Shown: positions 1 through 9,086 of the stretch, piece by piece | How positions within the stretch are numbered: the stretch's first letter is position 1 | Layout of the letters: every line of letters starts with the position of its first letter | DNA from: Hydrogenophaga sp. | GTDB taxonomy: Bacteria; Pseudomonadota; Gammaproteobacteria; Burkholderiales; Burkholderiaceae_C | DNA: 64,000 nucleotides | Direction of reading: 5' to 3' | Assembly (NCBI GenBank): GCA_030682835.1 | Contig: JAUXNG010000063.1 | Location: forward strand, 44,094-108,093 | The notes under the pieces: model-generated | Seen by the model: only the letters and a program-made list of their open reading frames with translations | Told to the model about the DNA's origin: nothing | Database searches by the model: none | Program-made: the position numbers and the translations under genes

Positions 1-47
1 TCCTGCGCATGCGAAGCCGCCTCAGGCCGGCTAAGCTCGCGGCCCAG

Positions 48-776
48 ATGAATACCTTTTCCGACAGCGTGGCCACCGCGCTGCAACTGATCCTCTCGGG
101 CGACCCGGGCCTGTGGGCGGTGGTGCTGCGCTCGCTCGCGGTCAGCGCGCTGGCCTGTGCGCTGGCCTGCGGCTTCGGCCTGGTGTTGGGCGCATGGCTG
201 GCGGTGGCCCGCTTTGCGGGGCGGGGTGCCGTGCTCACGCTGCTGAGCACCTTTCTGGCCGTGCCGTCGGTGGTGGTGGGCCTGGTGGTCTATCTGCTGC
301 TGTCGCGCTCCGGGCCGCTGGGTTTTCTGGGCTGGCTGTTCAGCTTCCAGGCCATGGTGCTGGCGCAGACGGTGCTGGTGCTGCCGCTGGTGACCGCGCT
401 CACGCGCCAGGTGGTCGAGGACGCGGACCGCAGCCATGGCGAACAGCTGCAGTCGCTCGGTGCCGGCGCCGTGCTGCGCGGCCTGCTGCTGGCCTGGGAT
501 GAGCGTTACGCGCTGCTCACCGTGCTGATCACTGCATTCGGACGTGCCGTTTCCGAAGTGGGCGCGGTGATGATCGTGGGCGGCAACATCGAAGGCTTCA
601 CGCGGGTGATGACGACTGCCATTGCGCTGGAAACCAGCAAGGGCGACCTGCCGCTGGCACTGGGCCTGGGGCTGGTGCTGCTGGCCGTGGTGCTGGCACT
701 CAATGCGCTGGTGGCGCTGCTGCGCCGCTGGCGCGAGCGGGTGGACGGCTCGGCCGCCGGCATGGTGGCGGCATGA
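48..776 (+). CDS. tupB: Tungstate ABC transporter permease TupB
   Basis: Inner-membrane permease of the tungstate importer. From the chosen start (MNTFSD, codon 14 of the listed ORF) it is 242 residues of mostly hydrophobic sequence with about five or six membrane segments. A binding-protein-dependent permease cytoplasmic loop (EVGAVMIVGGN) lies near residue 180. The gene overlaps the ATPase gene by 4 bases (ATGA), and the binding protein follows directly, so the order is tupB-tupC-tupA. Family assignment rests mainly on the TupA-like binding protein downstream. The longer ORF start at base 9 is possible, but the extra residues are not hydrophobic. The true upstream context is outside the window. 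Confidence 0.88.
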   Translation: MNTFSDSVATALQLILSGDPGLWAVVLRSLAVSALACALACGFGLVLGAWLAVARFAGRGAVLTLLSTFLAVPSVVVGLVVYLLLSRSGPLGFLGWLFSFQAMVLAQTVLVLPLVTALTRQVVEDADRSHGEQLQSLGAGAVLRGLLLAWDERYALLTVLITAFGRAVSEVGAVMIVGGNIEGFTRVMTTAIALETSKGDLPLALGLGLVLLAVVLALNALVALLRRWRERVDGSAAGMVAA

Positions 777-1534
777 GCGCCCACACTCTGTGCTTTGATC
801 TCCGGGGCGCCAGCGTGCACCTGGGACCCGCCAGGCGGCACGCGGCTCTGGTTGGGGTTGACCTGCGCATCGCGCCCGGCGAACGGGTGGCGCTCGTGGG
901 TGCCAACGGCAGCGGCAAGAGCACGCTGCTGCGCACGCTGCACGGCCTGCAGCGCATCAGCGCTGGCAGCCTGTACAAGGCGCCCGGGCTGCGTGAGGCC
1001 ATGTTGTTCCAGCGCCCCCACATGCTGCGCCTGAGCGTCTGGCGCAACATCGCGCTGGGTGTGTGGCTGCAGGGCGTGCCCTGGTCGCAGGCCCGCGCCC
1101 TGGCGCCGCAGGCGCTGGCGCGCGTGGGCATGGCCCCGCTCGCGGGCCGGCCAGCGCGCGCTCTCTCGGGCGGGCAGCAGCAGCGCCTGGCCCTGGCGCG
1201 CGCCTGGGCGCTGAAGCCCGATGTCTGGCTGCTCGACGAGCCCACTGCCAGCCTGGATCCCCATGCCAAGCGCGAGGTGGAGTCGCTGATTGCCGAATTC
1301 ACCCAGGCGGGCCGCGCAGACGGCCCCGGGGAAGGCGGTCAACGCGCGCAGCCCACCACGCTGGTGTTCAGCAGCCACAACCTGGGCCAGGTCAAACGCC
1401 TGGCCAGCCGGGTGCTGTACCTGGAGCAAGGCCATTTGCTGGCCGATCTGCCGGTGAACGATTTCTTCAACCACGAGCTGCTGCAGGCCCAGTGCCCCGC
1501 AGCCCACCTGTTTGTGAAAGGCGAGGGCCTGTGA
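773..1534 (+). CDS. tupC: Tungstate ABC transporter ATP-binding protein TupC
   Basis: Cytoplasmic ATPase that powers the TupB permease. It has 253 residues, a normal size for a single-domain ABC ATPase. Walker A (GANGSGKST) is near residue 43, the signature LSGGQQQR is mid-protein, and Walker B (VWLLDEPTA) follows, then a switch histidine (SSHN). The start overlaps the tupB stop as ATGA and the end overlaps the GTG start of tupA as GTGA. This chain of 4-base overlaps points to one translationally coupled operon. Substrate specificity is inferred from the neighbouring binding protein rather than from this sequence. Confidence 0.9.
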   Translation: MSAHTLCFDLRGASVHLGPARRHAALVGVDLRIAPGERVALVGANGSGKSTLLRTLHGLQRISAGSLYKAPGLREAMLFQRPHMLRLSVWRNIALGVWLQGVPWSQARALAPQALARVGMAPLAGRPARALSGGQQQRLALARAWALKPDVWLLDEPTASLDPHAKREVESLIAEFTQAGRADGPGEGGQRAQPTTLVFSSHNLGQVKRLASRVLYLEQGHLLADLPVNDFFNHELLQAQCPAAHLFVKGEGL

Positions 1535-2364
1535 AACTCCTGCGTTCTTCTGGCTGGCGCACCCGTGCGCTGGGGGTCGCGTTGCTGGGCATGGCCGGCT
1601 GGCTGGGCGCCAGCGCGGCATGGGCCCAGAGCATCGTGGTGGCCTCTACCACCTCCACCGAACAGTCGGGCCTGTTCGGTCACCTGCTGCCCGCTTTCAA
1701 GAAGGCCAGCGGTATCGACGTGAAAGTGGTGGCGCTGGGCACCGGCCAAGCGATCGACATGGCGCGCCGGGGCGATGCCGACGTGCTCTTCGTGCACGAC
1801 CGGGTGGCCGAGGACCGCTTCGTCGCCGATGGCTTTTCTGCCCGGCGCCACGACGTCATGTACAACGACTTTGTGCTGATCGGCCCGAAGGCAGATCCAG
1901 CTGCTGCCCGGGGCAGCGATATCGTGCTGGCATTGAAGAAGATCGCCGCGGCCGGGAGTGCCTTCATCTCGCGCGGCGACAAGAGCGGCACGCACGCCGC
2001 AGAACTGCGCTTCTGGAAGATGACCGGCACCGACGCGAACAAAGGCAGCGGGTACAGGGAATGCGGCTGCGGCATGGGCCCGGCGCTGAACATCGCTGCG
2101 GGCACGGGCGCCTATGTGCTGGCCGACCGCGGCACCTGGCTCAACTTCAAGAACCGCGCCGACATGGTCGTGCTGGTGGAAGGTGACAAACGTCTGTTCA
2201 ACCAGTACGGCGTGATGCTGGTCAGCGCCGTTAAGCACCCGCATGTGAAGACCACCGAAGGCCAGACCTTTGTGGACTGGGTGACTGGCCCGGCTGGGCA
2301 GGCCGTGATTGCGAGCTACAGGATTGGGGGCGAGCAGGTGTTTTTTGGGAATGCGGGGAGGTGA
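1531..2364 (+). CDS. tupA: Tungstate-binding periplasmic protein TupA
   Basis: Extracytoplasmic oxyanion-binding protein that captures tungstate. The listed ORF runs in from base 1063, but the real start is the GTG at 1531, which overlaps the tupC stop (GTGA). This gives 277 residues with a clear signal peptide ending near AWAQ-S (about residue 33). The mature N-terminus (VVASTTSTEQSGL) and the GDKSGTHAAE segment are typical of the TupA branch of PstS-like proteins rather than ModA or WtpA. A tungsten-dependent aldehyde oxidoreductase operon lies 31 kb away in the same window, which supports tungstate as the ligand. Confidence 0.9.
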   Translation: MKLLRSSGWRTRALGVALLGMAGWLGASAAWAQSIVVASTTSTEQSGLFGHLLPAFKKASGIDVKVVALGTGQAIDMARRGDADVLFVHDRVAEDRFVADGFSARRHDVMYNDFVLIGPKADPAAARGSDIVLALKKIAAAGSAFISRGDKSGTHAAELRFWKMTGTDANKGSGYRECGCGMGPALNIAAGTGAYVLADRGTWLNFKNRADMVVLVEGDKRLFNQYGVMLVSAVKHPHVKTTEGQTFVDWVTGPAGQAVIASYRIGGEQVFFGNAGR

Positions 2365-2438
2365 GTGGGGGCGTGTGCGGTCGTCACATTCTTGGATGAG
2401 ATCGGCTGTGGCATGCCGCGTTCACTTTCTATCGCCTT

Positions 2439-3344
2439 TCATTTTGAAACACTGTGACTTCGCAATTCTTCAAGAAGCTTGACGCATGGCCCCGGGAGGA
2501 AGCCAGCCCTTCGGCGGAACGCCGTCAATGTTCTTGTGTTGGTTAGTTCACGAACCGGTAGTGCACGGATATCGTCAGCTTTGCGCTCGGCCCTGTACAT
2601 AGGCTCAGGCATCCAACTCAAAAATCTCGCGTTGGCGACCAAACTCTTGAGAAACAAAACGGATCGAGTTTCCACAACGATGGTCGGCATGCCCATGCCC
2701 TGGGCCGCGAACAGTCGTTGCAGATTGGCATACGGCTCTGTGCCCTTGGGCAGGAAGGCCCAAGGCTCGCGATGGATGTCGGCCAAATAAAGCTCAGACT
2801 TTTGCCGGAGTGGATGGGCCGCAGCAGCAACCACGCCACTGACATCATTCCATCGACAGTCCTTGATGGACACGATCTCTTCGGTGTCGGGGACTTCCAC
2901 GCTGAGCACAAGATCCACGTCGCCGCGAACCAGAAGTTGAGCGAGGTTGTTCCAAACATCTTCGGTGACCTGGACATGCAGGCCCGGCCATTTGGCCATA
3001 ACGTTGGATAACAGATCAGGCAGCACGACGCTTGAAACGCTGGCGATGGCGCCGAGCCTAACCGTGCCTCTGGCCAATCCCCGCATGGCGTCGATTTCTT
3101 CACGAGCGGCTCGTGCGTCGTGCTGCAGCAGCTTGGCATGGGGCAGCAGCGCCCGGCCGATGTCGGTCAGCATCATCCCCCTGGTATGGCGCTCAAAAAG
3201 CGGGGCACCCACGCTCTCTTCTAAGCGTCGGATAGACCGGCTTAGCGCAGGCTGGGTCAAGTTCAGACCCATGGCGGCACGCCCAAGGCTGCCGGCCTCG
3301 GCCACCACCGCGAAATGCTCTATCTGTGTGAGGTCGTAAGCCAT
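2439..3344 (-). CDS. LysR-family transcriptional regulator
   Basis: DNA-binding regulator of 301 residues, a typical LysR length. The N-terminal winged helix-turn-helix (EHFAVVAEAGSLGRAAMGLN..QPALSRSIRRLEE) is followed by a periplasmic-binding-protein-like effector domain. I chose MAYDLTQ as the start because it puts the helix-turn-helix at the usual distance; the 25 extra residues of the listed ORF do not fit the family. It is divergent from the class II aldolase gene, with a 135-base shared control region, so it probably regulates that gene. The effector is unknown. Confidence 0.88.
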   Translation of the reverse strand: MAYDLTQIEHFAVVAEAGSLGRAAMGLNLTQPALSRSIRRLEESVGAPLFERHTRGMMLTDIGRALLPHAKLLQHDARAAREEIDAMRGLARGTVRLGAIASVSSVVLPDLLSNVMAKWPGLHVQVTEDVWNNLAQLLVRGDVDLVLSVEVPDTEEIVSIKDCRWNDVSGVVAAAAHPLRQKSELYLADIHREPWAFLPKGTEPYANLQRLFAAQGMGMPTIVVETRSVLFLKSLVANARFLSWMPEPMYRAERKADDIRALPVRELTNTRTLTAFRRRAGFLPGPCVKLLEELRSHSVSK

Positions 3345-3479
3345 GCACAAAGGTAATGACTTTTCACAATAAAAGCAATTTTCCGTTTGGCTTCGGCTTT
3401 GCATACTCCCGCTCTTCAAAGACCGGATTTCGCCGACGCGGCGTCGGCCACATCCAAATTTTCACGACAGGAGAATCCC

Positions 3480-4268
3480 ATGTTGGACAACGACGCATTG
3501 ATGCAGTTGCTGCAAGAGCGCAAGCAGATCAAGACTCAAGTCAGCGCTGAGGAATGGCAGGCCCGTGTTGACTTGGCTGCCTGCTATCGCCTGATCGCTC
3601 ATTTCAGGATGACGGACTGGATATACAACCACATCTCGGTTCGAGTTCCCGGCTCACATGAACACTACCTGATCAATCCTTTTGGCCTCCTCTACGAAGA
3701 AATCACGGCCTCCAGCCTAGTCAAGGTGGATGTCAATGGCCGTCTCGTCGAGGATGTGGCTCTGGAGGTCAACCCGGCAGCTTTTGTCATACACGGTGCC
3801 ATTCATCAGGCGCGGCCTGAAATCGAATGCGTTTTACACACGCATACGCGCGCCGGCGTAGGGGTCGCCGCTCAGGTGCAGGGCCTGCTTCCCATCTCCC
3901 AGCATGCCTTCAAGGTCTACGACCGCATTGCCTATCATGACTTTGAGGGCATCGCATTGGACCTGGACGAGCAGAAAAGGCTGGTCGCTGACATCGGTTC
4001 CAAGGACGTGCTTATCCTGCGCAACCACGGACTGCTCACCATGGGGCGTTCAGTACGCGAGGCATTCGAGCTGATGTACTACCTTGAGCGAGCCTGCGAA
4101 ATCCAGCTCGCTGCGCTGGCTGGCAAGAGCGAGGTCATCATTCCCTCCTCATCCGTCTGTCAGCGCACCTGCGAACAGTTTGGTAATGACAGCAGTTACG
4201 TGAAGGGACGCGACTGGCAAGCGTTGCTGCGCCTGCTGGATCGCACCGACCCGTCCTACAGGGATTGA
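3480..4268 (+). CDS. Class II aldolase/adducin family protein
   Basis: Predicted cytoplasmic metal-dependent aldolase, epimerase or decarboxylase fold of 262 residues. Metal-ligand histidines are visible in CVLHTHTRAG (about residues 118-124) and LRNHGLLTMG (about residue 180). The start MLDNDA follows a good ribosome binding site (GACAGGAGAATCCC); the 31 extra residues of the listed ORF are rejected. The gene stands alone and is divergent from a LysR regulator. Family members act on fuculose phosphate, ribulose phosphate or related hydroxy-acid substrates, and many of this length are unassigned. The substrate cannot be read from the sequence. Confidence 0.85.
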   Translation: MLDNDALMQLLQERKQIKTQVSAEEWQARVDLAACYRLIAHFRMTDWIYNHISVRVPGSHEHYLINPFGLLYEEITASSLVKVDVNGRLVEDVALEVNPAAFVIHGAIHQARPEIECVLHTHTRAGVGVAAQVQGLLPISQHAFKVYDRIAYHDFEGIALDLDEQKRLVADIGSKDVLILRNHGLLTMGRSVREAFELMYYLERACEIQLAALAGKSEVIIPSSSVCQRTCEQFGNDSSYVKGRDWQALLRLLDRTDPSYRD

Positions 4269-4290
4269 ACTGACCGGCGGGTACAGAGTC

Positions 4291-4322
4291 GAGTTGCTGA
4301 CCCTGGTTTGACTCAGCAACTC
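4291..4322. terminator. Perfect 10-bp stem-loop after the aldolase gene
   Basis: GAGTTGCTGA and TCAGCAACTC form a perfect 10-base stem around a 12-base loop, 22 bases after the aldolase stop. There is no T tract, so it is a hairpin or Rho-dependent end at best. The remaining bases to 4503 show nothing else I recognise. Confidence 0.45.
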
Positions 4323-4503
4323 AAGACGGTCTGAACATGGCGCTCCACGCCATCGGTAAGACGCTCCATCCAGAACTGACGGACAACGAGAGTGCCCCTG
4401 GTGTCAAGGGCCGGCTTTCCATGGGAACTTCGTCTGTGATCTGGAGACTGCTTCTGGCCGATACCCGTCCAATCACATCACGACCAAGGTTCGCAATCGC
4501 CCC

Positions 4504-4926
4504 TCAAGGCTTGATATACCCATACTGCTCGCGAAACTGCAGCTGGCCGATGCGGACCACGCCTGACGGGGTGAAGGCGGCGTCCATCACGAACTGGTCC
4601 TTTTTCAGGTTCATGGCGCGCAGGGTGAGTTCGCACATCTCGAACTTCACGCCCCGGGCCACCAGGTCGGAGATCAGCGGGCCGTAGTCGATGTTGGCAT
4701 TCTTCTTGTCTTTGGCGCCCTCCATCAGGAAGTGCACGCCGTCGCCCAGCGCCACTGCGACGATTTGCGTGTTGGGCGCGGTGTCCAGGTAGTTGCGCAG
4801 CGTGCGCAGACCGGCGGTGGCCTGGGTGTCGCTGTTGTCGAAGTGGTAGACCACTTTGTCCTGCGCCATGGCGGCGCCCATGCTGAGCGTGAGCAGGGTG
4901 CCAGCGATGAATGAACGGATTTTCAT
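4504..4926 (-). CDS. Periplasmic DsrE-family protein
   Basis: 140-residue protein with a cleavable signal peptide (MKIRSF to AMAQ, about 22 residues) followed by a DsrE/DsrF-like domain. The pattern VVYHFDNSDTQATAGLRTLRNYLD and the GVHFLM..AKD segment resemble exported DsrE-like proteins of sulfur-oxidising and denitrifying proteobacteria. One cysteine (VKFEMCELTL) sits where these proteins carry a possible sulfur-binding residue. The start is set by a strong site (AAGGAGACCCGT before ATG). Its role in sulfur handling is inferred. The window also holds a sulfide:quinone oxidoreductase, but not nearby. Confidence 0.75.
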   Translation of the reverse strand: MKIRSFIAGTLLTLSMGAAMAQDKVVYHFDNSDTQATAGLRTLRNYLDTAPNTQIVAVALGDGVHFLMEGAKDKKNANIDYGPLISDLVARGVKFEMCELTLRAMNLKKDQFVMDAAFTPSGVVRIGQLQFREQYGYIKP

Positions 4927-5277
4927 ACGGGTCTCCTTGATGTGGTGGGGTGTGATGGCGGCAGGCCTGTTGACCGGGGGCGCATGGTACTGCGCGGGGC
5001 CTGCATGGCGTGCACGCACACCGAAGACCCACGAGGCCACACGGGCATGGCGGCATCGCCCATGGGCAAGCGGGCTGCCTGTCACTTGTGCACGGTGGTG
5101 CCGTACCGTGTTGCCACACTGTTCCCTGCGCGGGACAATTGTTTAGCGCTGATGTGTCAATAAAGAGAGCAATCTACCCAATAAATGCCGCCGTTTGCAG
5201 GTGGCACGGATGTTGTGAATAGAGAAGCAGCCGCTCTGGCTTTCTTCTTTTCTCACCATCCTCAGAGGACGACACAC
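4927..5277. promoter_or_regulatory. Intergenic region between the DsrE gene and the aldehyde dehydrogenase
   Basis: This 351-base stretch separates two divergent genes. It holds a sigma-54-like element near its right end (listed separately) and an imperfect inverted repeat, TGTTCCCTGCGCGGGACA, at about 5118-5135. That repeat lies about 65-85 bases upstream of the sigma-54-like element and could be an activator site. I see no small gene here. Confidence 0.4.
5202..5216 (+). promoter_or_regulatory. Sigma-54-like promoter for the aldehyde dehydrogenase gene
   Basis: TGGCACGGATGTTGT has a perfect -24 element (TGGCACG) and exactly 10 bases between GG and the -12 dinucleotide. The -12 is GT rather than the consensus GC, which makes it weaker. 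It lies about 60 bases before the ATG. Confidence 0.5.
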
Positions 5278-6798
5278 ATGCTGTACGCTGCACCCGGCAA
5301 CCCCGACGCCAAGATCGCCTACCAGTCCCGCTACAACAACTTCATTGGTGGCCAGTGGGTCGCACCGGTGAAGGGACAGTATTTCAACGTGATCTCCCCG
5401 GTGAACGGGCAGGTCTACACCCAGGTGGCGCGTTCCACGGCCGAAGACGTGGAGCTTGCACTGGATGCAGCCCACGCCGCCGCTGCCAGCTGGGGCAAGA
5501 CCTCGCCGACGGAGCGGTCCAACCTGCTGCTGAAGATTGCCGACCGCCTGGAGGCGAACCTGGAACTGCTGGCCTACGCCGAGACGGTGGACAACGGCAA
5601 GCCGATCCGCGAAACGCTCAACGCCGACATTCCGCTGGCCATTGACCACTTCCGCTATTTCGCGGGCTGCGTGCGGGCCGAGGAGGGCGGCATCAGCGAG
5701 ATCGACGGCGATACGGTGGCCTACCACTTCCAGGAGCCGCTGGGTGTGGTGGGTCAGATCATTCCCTGGAATTTCCCCATTCTCATGGCTGCCTGGAAGA
5801 TCCCGCCGGCGCTGGGCGCGGGCAACTGCATCGTGCTCAAGCCGGCCGAGTCGACCCCTGTCAGCATCCTGATCCTGATGGAGCTGATCGCCGACCTGCT
5901 GCCGCCGGGTGTGCTCAACATCGTCAACGGCTATGGCCGTGAGGCCGGCATGCCGCTGGCGACTTCCAAACGCATTGCCAAGATCGCGTTCACGGGCTCC
6001 ACCAGCACCGGCCGCGTGATCGCGCAGGCCGCGGCCAACAACCTGATTCCGGCCACGCTGGAACTGGGCGGCAAATCGCCCAACATCTTCTTCGCCGACA
6101 TCATGGACAAGGACGACGCGTTCCTGGACAAGGCGATTGAAGGCCTGGTGCTGTTCGCGTTCAACCAGGGTGAGGTATGCACCTGCCCCAGCCGTGCGCT
6201 GATCCAGGAGAGCATTTACGAACGGTTCATGGAGCGGGTGCTCAAGCGCGTGGCCGCCATCAAGATGGGCAGCCCGCTCGACACCGACACCATGATGGGC
6301 GCACAGGCCTCGAAAGAGCAGCTCTCGAAGATCCTGTCGTACCTGGAACTGGGCCGGGCTGAAGGCGCGCAGGTGCTCATTGGTGGCGAGCAGGCACAGA
6401 TGGGCAACGAGCTCAACGGTGGCTACTACGTGCAGCCGACGCTGTTCAAAGGCCACAACAAGATGCGCATCTTCCAGGAAGAAATCTTCGGCCCGGTGCT
6501 GGCGGTGACCACGTTCAAGGATGAGGCCGAGGCCCTGGAGATGGCCAACGACACCTTGTATGGCCTGGGCGCCGGCGTGTGGACGCGCAACGGCAACCTG
6601 GCCTACCGCATGGGCCGGGCCATCAAGGCCGGCCGGGTCTGGACCAACTGCTACCACGCCTACCCGGCCCACGCTGCATTCGGCGGGTACAAGGAGTCCG
6701 GCGTGGGTCGCGAGAACCACAAGGCGATGCTCGGTCACTACCAGCAGACCAAGAACCTGCTGGTGAGTTACAGCGAGAACAAGCTGGGCTTTTTCTGA
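5278..6798 (+). CDS. exaC: NAD-dependent aldehyde dehydrogenase (ExaC type)
   Basis: Cytoplasmic aldehyde dehydrogenase of 506 residues, the length of ExaC/AcoD-type acetaldehyde dehydrogenases. The catalytic cysteine region reads [12 protein letters not shown], the variant typical of this subgroup. The general-base glutamate is in LELGGKSPN, and cofactor contacts are in PWNFPILM and FTGSTSTG. The start MLYAAPG is chosen over the 31-residue-longer ORF because family members begin this way and AGAGGACGACACAC precedes it. It would oxidise aldehydes made by the PQQ alcohol dehydrogenase. A sigma-54-like promoter upstream suggests co-regulation with the quinoprotein genes. Confidence 0.9.
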   Translation: MLYAAPGNPDAKIAYQSRYNNFIGGQWVAPVKGQYFNVISPVNGQVYTQVARSTAEDVELALDAAHAAAASWGKTSPTERSNLLLKIADRLEANLELLAYAETVDNGKPIRETLNADIPLAIDHFRYFAGCVRAEEGGISEIDGDTVAYHFQEPLGVVGQIIPWNFPILMAAWKIPPALGAGNCIVLKPAESTPVSILILMELIADLLPPGVLNIVNGYGREAGMPLATSKRIAKIAFTGSTSTGRVIAQAAANNLIPATLELGGKSPNIFFADIMDKDDAFLDKAIEGLVLFAFNQGEVCTCPSRALIQESIYERFMERVLKRVAAIKMGSPLDTDTMMGAQASKEQLSKILSYLELGRAEGAQVLIGGEQAQMGNELNGGYYVQPTLFKGHNKMRIFQEEIFGPVLAVTTFKDEAEALEMANDTLYGLGAGVWTRNGNLAYRMGRAIKAGRVWTNCYHAYPAHAAFGGYKESGVGRENHKAMLGHYQQTKNLLVSYSENKLGFF

Positions 6799-6805
6799 CG
6801 GGCAG

Positions 6806-6834
6806 GCTGCGCCGTCCCGTGGGCGCGGCGCAGC
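6806..6834. terminator. GC-rich stem-loop after exaC
   Basis: GCTGCGCCG and CGGCGCAGC form a 9-base stem with an 11-base loop, 7 bases after the exaC stop. No T tract follows, so termination is only suggested. Confidence 0.4.
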
Positions 6835-6873
6835 AGCTGTTCCATTCCAGAGCAACTGCGTTGCCACCGGGGT

Positions 6874-6888
6874 GGCATGGAACTTGTA
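6874..6888 (+). promoter_or_regulatory. Possible sigma-54-like promoter of the TonB receptor gene
   Basis: TGGCATGGAACTTGT has GG and the -12 dinucleotide exactly 10 bases apart and matches the -24 consensus well. As at exaC, the -12 is GT instead of GC. It lies about 58 bases before the chosen ATG. Confidence 0.4.
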
Positions 6889-6945
6889 GCATGGGGCAGC
6901 GATGCAACAGACCGGCCCCAACCGGTCGCCCCACGGAGACAAGCC

Positions 6946-9036
6946 ATGCCCCATCCTCACCGCCCGATCCTGCGCCCGCTGAATGCCGCCTTGCTGCTGG
7001 CGCTGGCGGGCCCCGCGGGCGCCCAATCCTTGCAGGAGGTGGTGATCAGCGCCAACCGGCAGGAGCAGCAGAGCTTTGACGCGCCCGCTTCCATTCAGGC
7101 CGTGGGTCAGGACGTGATAGAGGCCGCCGGGCCGCGCGTGAACCTGTCCGAATCCCTCAACCGGGTGCCGGGCATCACGGTGCTGAACCGGCAGAACTAC
7201 GCGCAGGACCTGCAGTTGTCCATCCGCGGCTCGGGCTCGCGCTCACCTTTCGGCATCCGTGGCGCGCGGCTCATCGTGGACGGCATTCCGGCCACCATGC
7301 CCGACGGCCAAGGCCAGGCCTCCACCATCAGCCTGCCGTCTGCCCAGCGCATCGAGGTGCTGCGTGGCCCCCTGGCCCAGTTGTACGGCAACTCGGCCGG
7401 TGGCGTGGTGCAGGTGTTCACCGCCGACGGCCCCGAGCGGCCCGAGCTGCGCACGAGTGTGGACCTCGGTCCCCATGGCCTGCGCCGCTACGGCATGCAG
7501 CTGGGCGGCCAGAGCGGGTCGCTCAACTACCTGATCGACCACAGCGACTTTGCCACCGACGGCTGGCGGGTGAACAGTGCCGCCAAGCGCCAGCACACCA
7601 ACGCCAAGCTGCGCTGGCAGGCCAGCGAGGCCACGCGCGTCACACTCGTGGCCAACGTGTTCGACCAGCCGGTCTCCGGCGATCCGCTGGGGCTCACACG
7701 CGAGCAGTTCGAGGCCGACCCACGGCAGGCCGTGGCCAACTCGACCTTGTACAAGGCGGGCAAGGACGTCTCGCAGAGCCAGCTCGGTCTGGTGGTGGAC
7801 CACAAGCTGGACGCTCGCAGTGACGTCAGCGCGCGCGTCTATGCCGGCCAGCGCGATCTGGACAACCGGCTCTCGATTCCGCTGACGGCCCAGATGGCGG
7901 CCACGGCGGCGGGTGGCGTTGTGCAGCTTGACCGCCACTACAGCGGCACCGGACTGCGCTACACGCGGCGCCTGCCGGTGGGCGAAGGGCAGATTCAGCT
8001 GACGACCGGGCTGGACCATGAACGCATGAGCGAGCGCCGCCAGGGTTTCATCAACAATCTGGGTGCGCAAGGCATGCTCAAACGCGACGAGGACGACAGC
8101 GTGCACAGCACCGGCCTGTACGCCCAGGCCGACTGGGCCATCAACGCGGCGTGGAGCGCCGTGGCGGGCCTGCGCGCGAACCAGGTGGATTTCCGCGTAC
8201 AGGATTTCTACATCCGTCCCGACAATCCCGACGACAGCGGCCGAGCCCGCTTCAGCGCCACCAACCCGGTGCTGGGCCTCACCCACCACCTGAATGCGGA
8301 TACCAACGTGTATGCCAACGTGGGCAAGGGATTCGAGACGCCCACCTTCACCGAGATTGCGTACACGAGCACCGGCAGTGGCCCCAACCTGGGCTTGCGC
8401 TCGGCCCGCAGCACGCACGCAGAGGTCGGCGTCAAGACCCGGATCGCCGAAGGGCAGCGCCTGGACGCAGCGCTGTTCCATATTGGCAGCCGCGATGAAA
8501 TCGTGGTGGCCTCCAGCAGCGGGGGGCGCACCGTCTACACCAACGCCGGCCGGACCCGGCGCTCGGGGGTGGAGGTGGCGCACAGTGCGCAATGGACACC
8601 CGAGTGGCGCACACACCTGGCCTTGTCAACGCTGAACGCCCGGTTTGCCGAGGCCTTCACCAGCAGCAGCGGTGCCGTGGTGTCGGCGCGCAACCGCATT
8701 CCCGGTACGGTGGATCGTGCGGTGTTTGCCGAGCTGGCCTGGGCGCCGCGCGCCTGGTCGGGATTCACCGCGGCGCTGGAACTGGTGCACCAGGGCAGCA
8801 TGGCGGTGGACGACCTCAACAGCGACCGCACCGCGTCGGCCACCGTGTGGAACCTGCGGCTGGGCTGGGAACAGCAGCTGGGCGCCTGGCGCCTGCGCGA
8901 GACGCTGCGCATCGACAACCTGGGCGACAAGGCCTACATCGGCTCGGTGATCGCCAACGACGGCAACCGGCGCTATTTCGAGCCAGCGCCCGGGCGCCAG
9001 TGGGGCCTGGGGGTCACGGCCACCTACCGCTTCTGA
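6946..9036 (+). CDS. pqqU: TonB-dependent outer-membrane receptor, PqqU (YncD)-like
   Basis: Outer-membrane beta-barrel of 696 residues with a signal peptide ending at PAGAQ and a plug domain followed by a barrel. It recalls E. coli YncD closely over several blocks I remember: VNLSESLNRVPG, NRQNYAQDLQLSIRG, VDGIPATMPDGQGQ, and DEIVV.SSSGGRT.YTNAGRTRR in the barrel. YncD has been renamed PqqU after being shown to import PQQ. Here it lies in a locus that makes and uses PQQ, which fits that ligand. The start MPHPHRP follows a GGAGAC site; the listed longer start is unlikely. Ligand assignment is by resemblance and context. Confidence 0.8.
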   Translation: MPHPHRPILRPLNAALLLALAGPAGAQSLQEVVISANRQEQQSFDAPASIQAVGQDVIEAAGPRVNLSESLNRVPGITVLNRQNYAQDLQLSIRGSGSRSPFGIRGARLIVDGIPATMPDGQGQASTISLPSAQRIEVLRGPLAQLYGNSAGGVVQVFTADGPERPELRTSVDLGPHGLRRYGMQLGGQSGSLNYLIDHSDFATDGWRVNSAAKRQHTNAKLRWQASEATRVTLVANVFDQPVSGDPLGLTREQFEADPRQAVANSTLYKAGKDVSQSQLGLVVDHKLDARSDVSARVYAGQRDLDNRLSIPLTAQMAATAAGGVVQLDRHYSGTGLRYTRRLPVGEGQIQLTTGLDHERMSERRQGFINNLGAQGMLKRDEDDSVHSTGLYAQADWAINAAWSAVAGLRANQVDFRVQDFYIRPDNPDDSGRARFSATNPVLGLTHHLNADTNVYANVGKGFETPTFTEIAYTSTGSGPNLGLRSARSTHAEVGVKTRIAEGQRLDAALFHIGSRDEIVVASSSGGRTVYTNAGRTRRSGVEVAHSAQWTPEWRTHLALSTLNARFAEAFTSSSGAVVSARNRIPGTVDRAVFAELAWAPRAWSGFTAALELVHQGSMAVDDLNSDRTASATVWNLRLGWEQQLGAWRLRETLRIDNLGDKAYIGSVIANDGNRRYFEPAPGRQWGLGVTATYRF

Positions 9037-9086
9037 CGTGTGAGGGGCCGTTCGGGGTGAGCGGCGCTTTCCGGCACCGCCGGGGT

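Noticed and set aside
1063-1530. N-terminal extension of TupA in the ORF track
   Set aside because: Out-of-frame overlap with tupC; a GTG start with GTGA overlap and a signal peptide begin at 1531.
4337-4687. 116-residue plus-strand ORF after the aldolase gene
   Set aside because: Overlaps the DsrE gene on the other strand and has no ribosome binding site or recognisable pattern.
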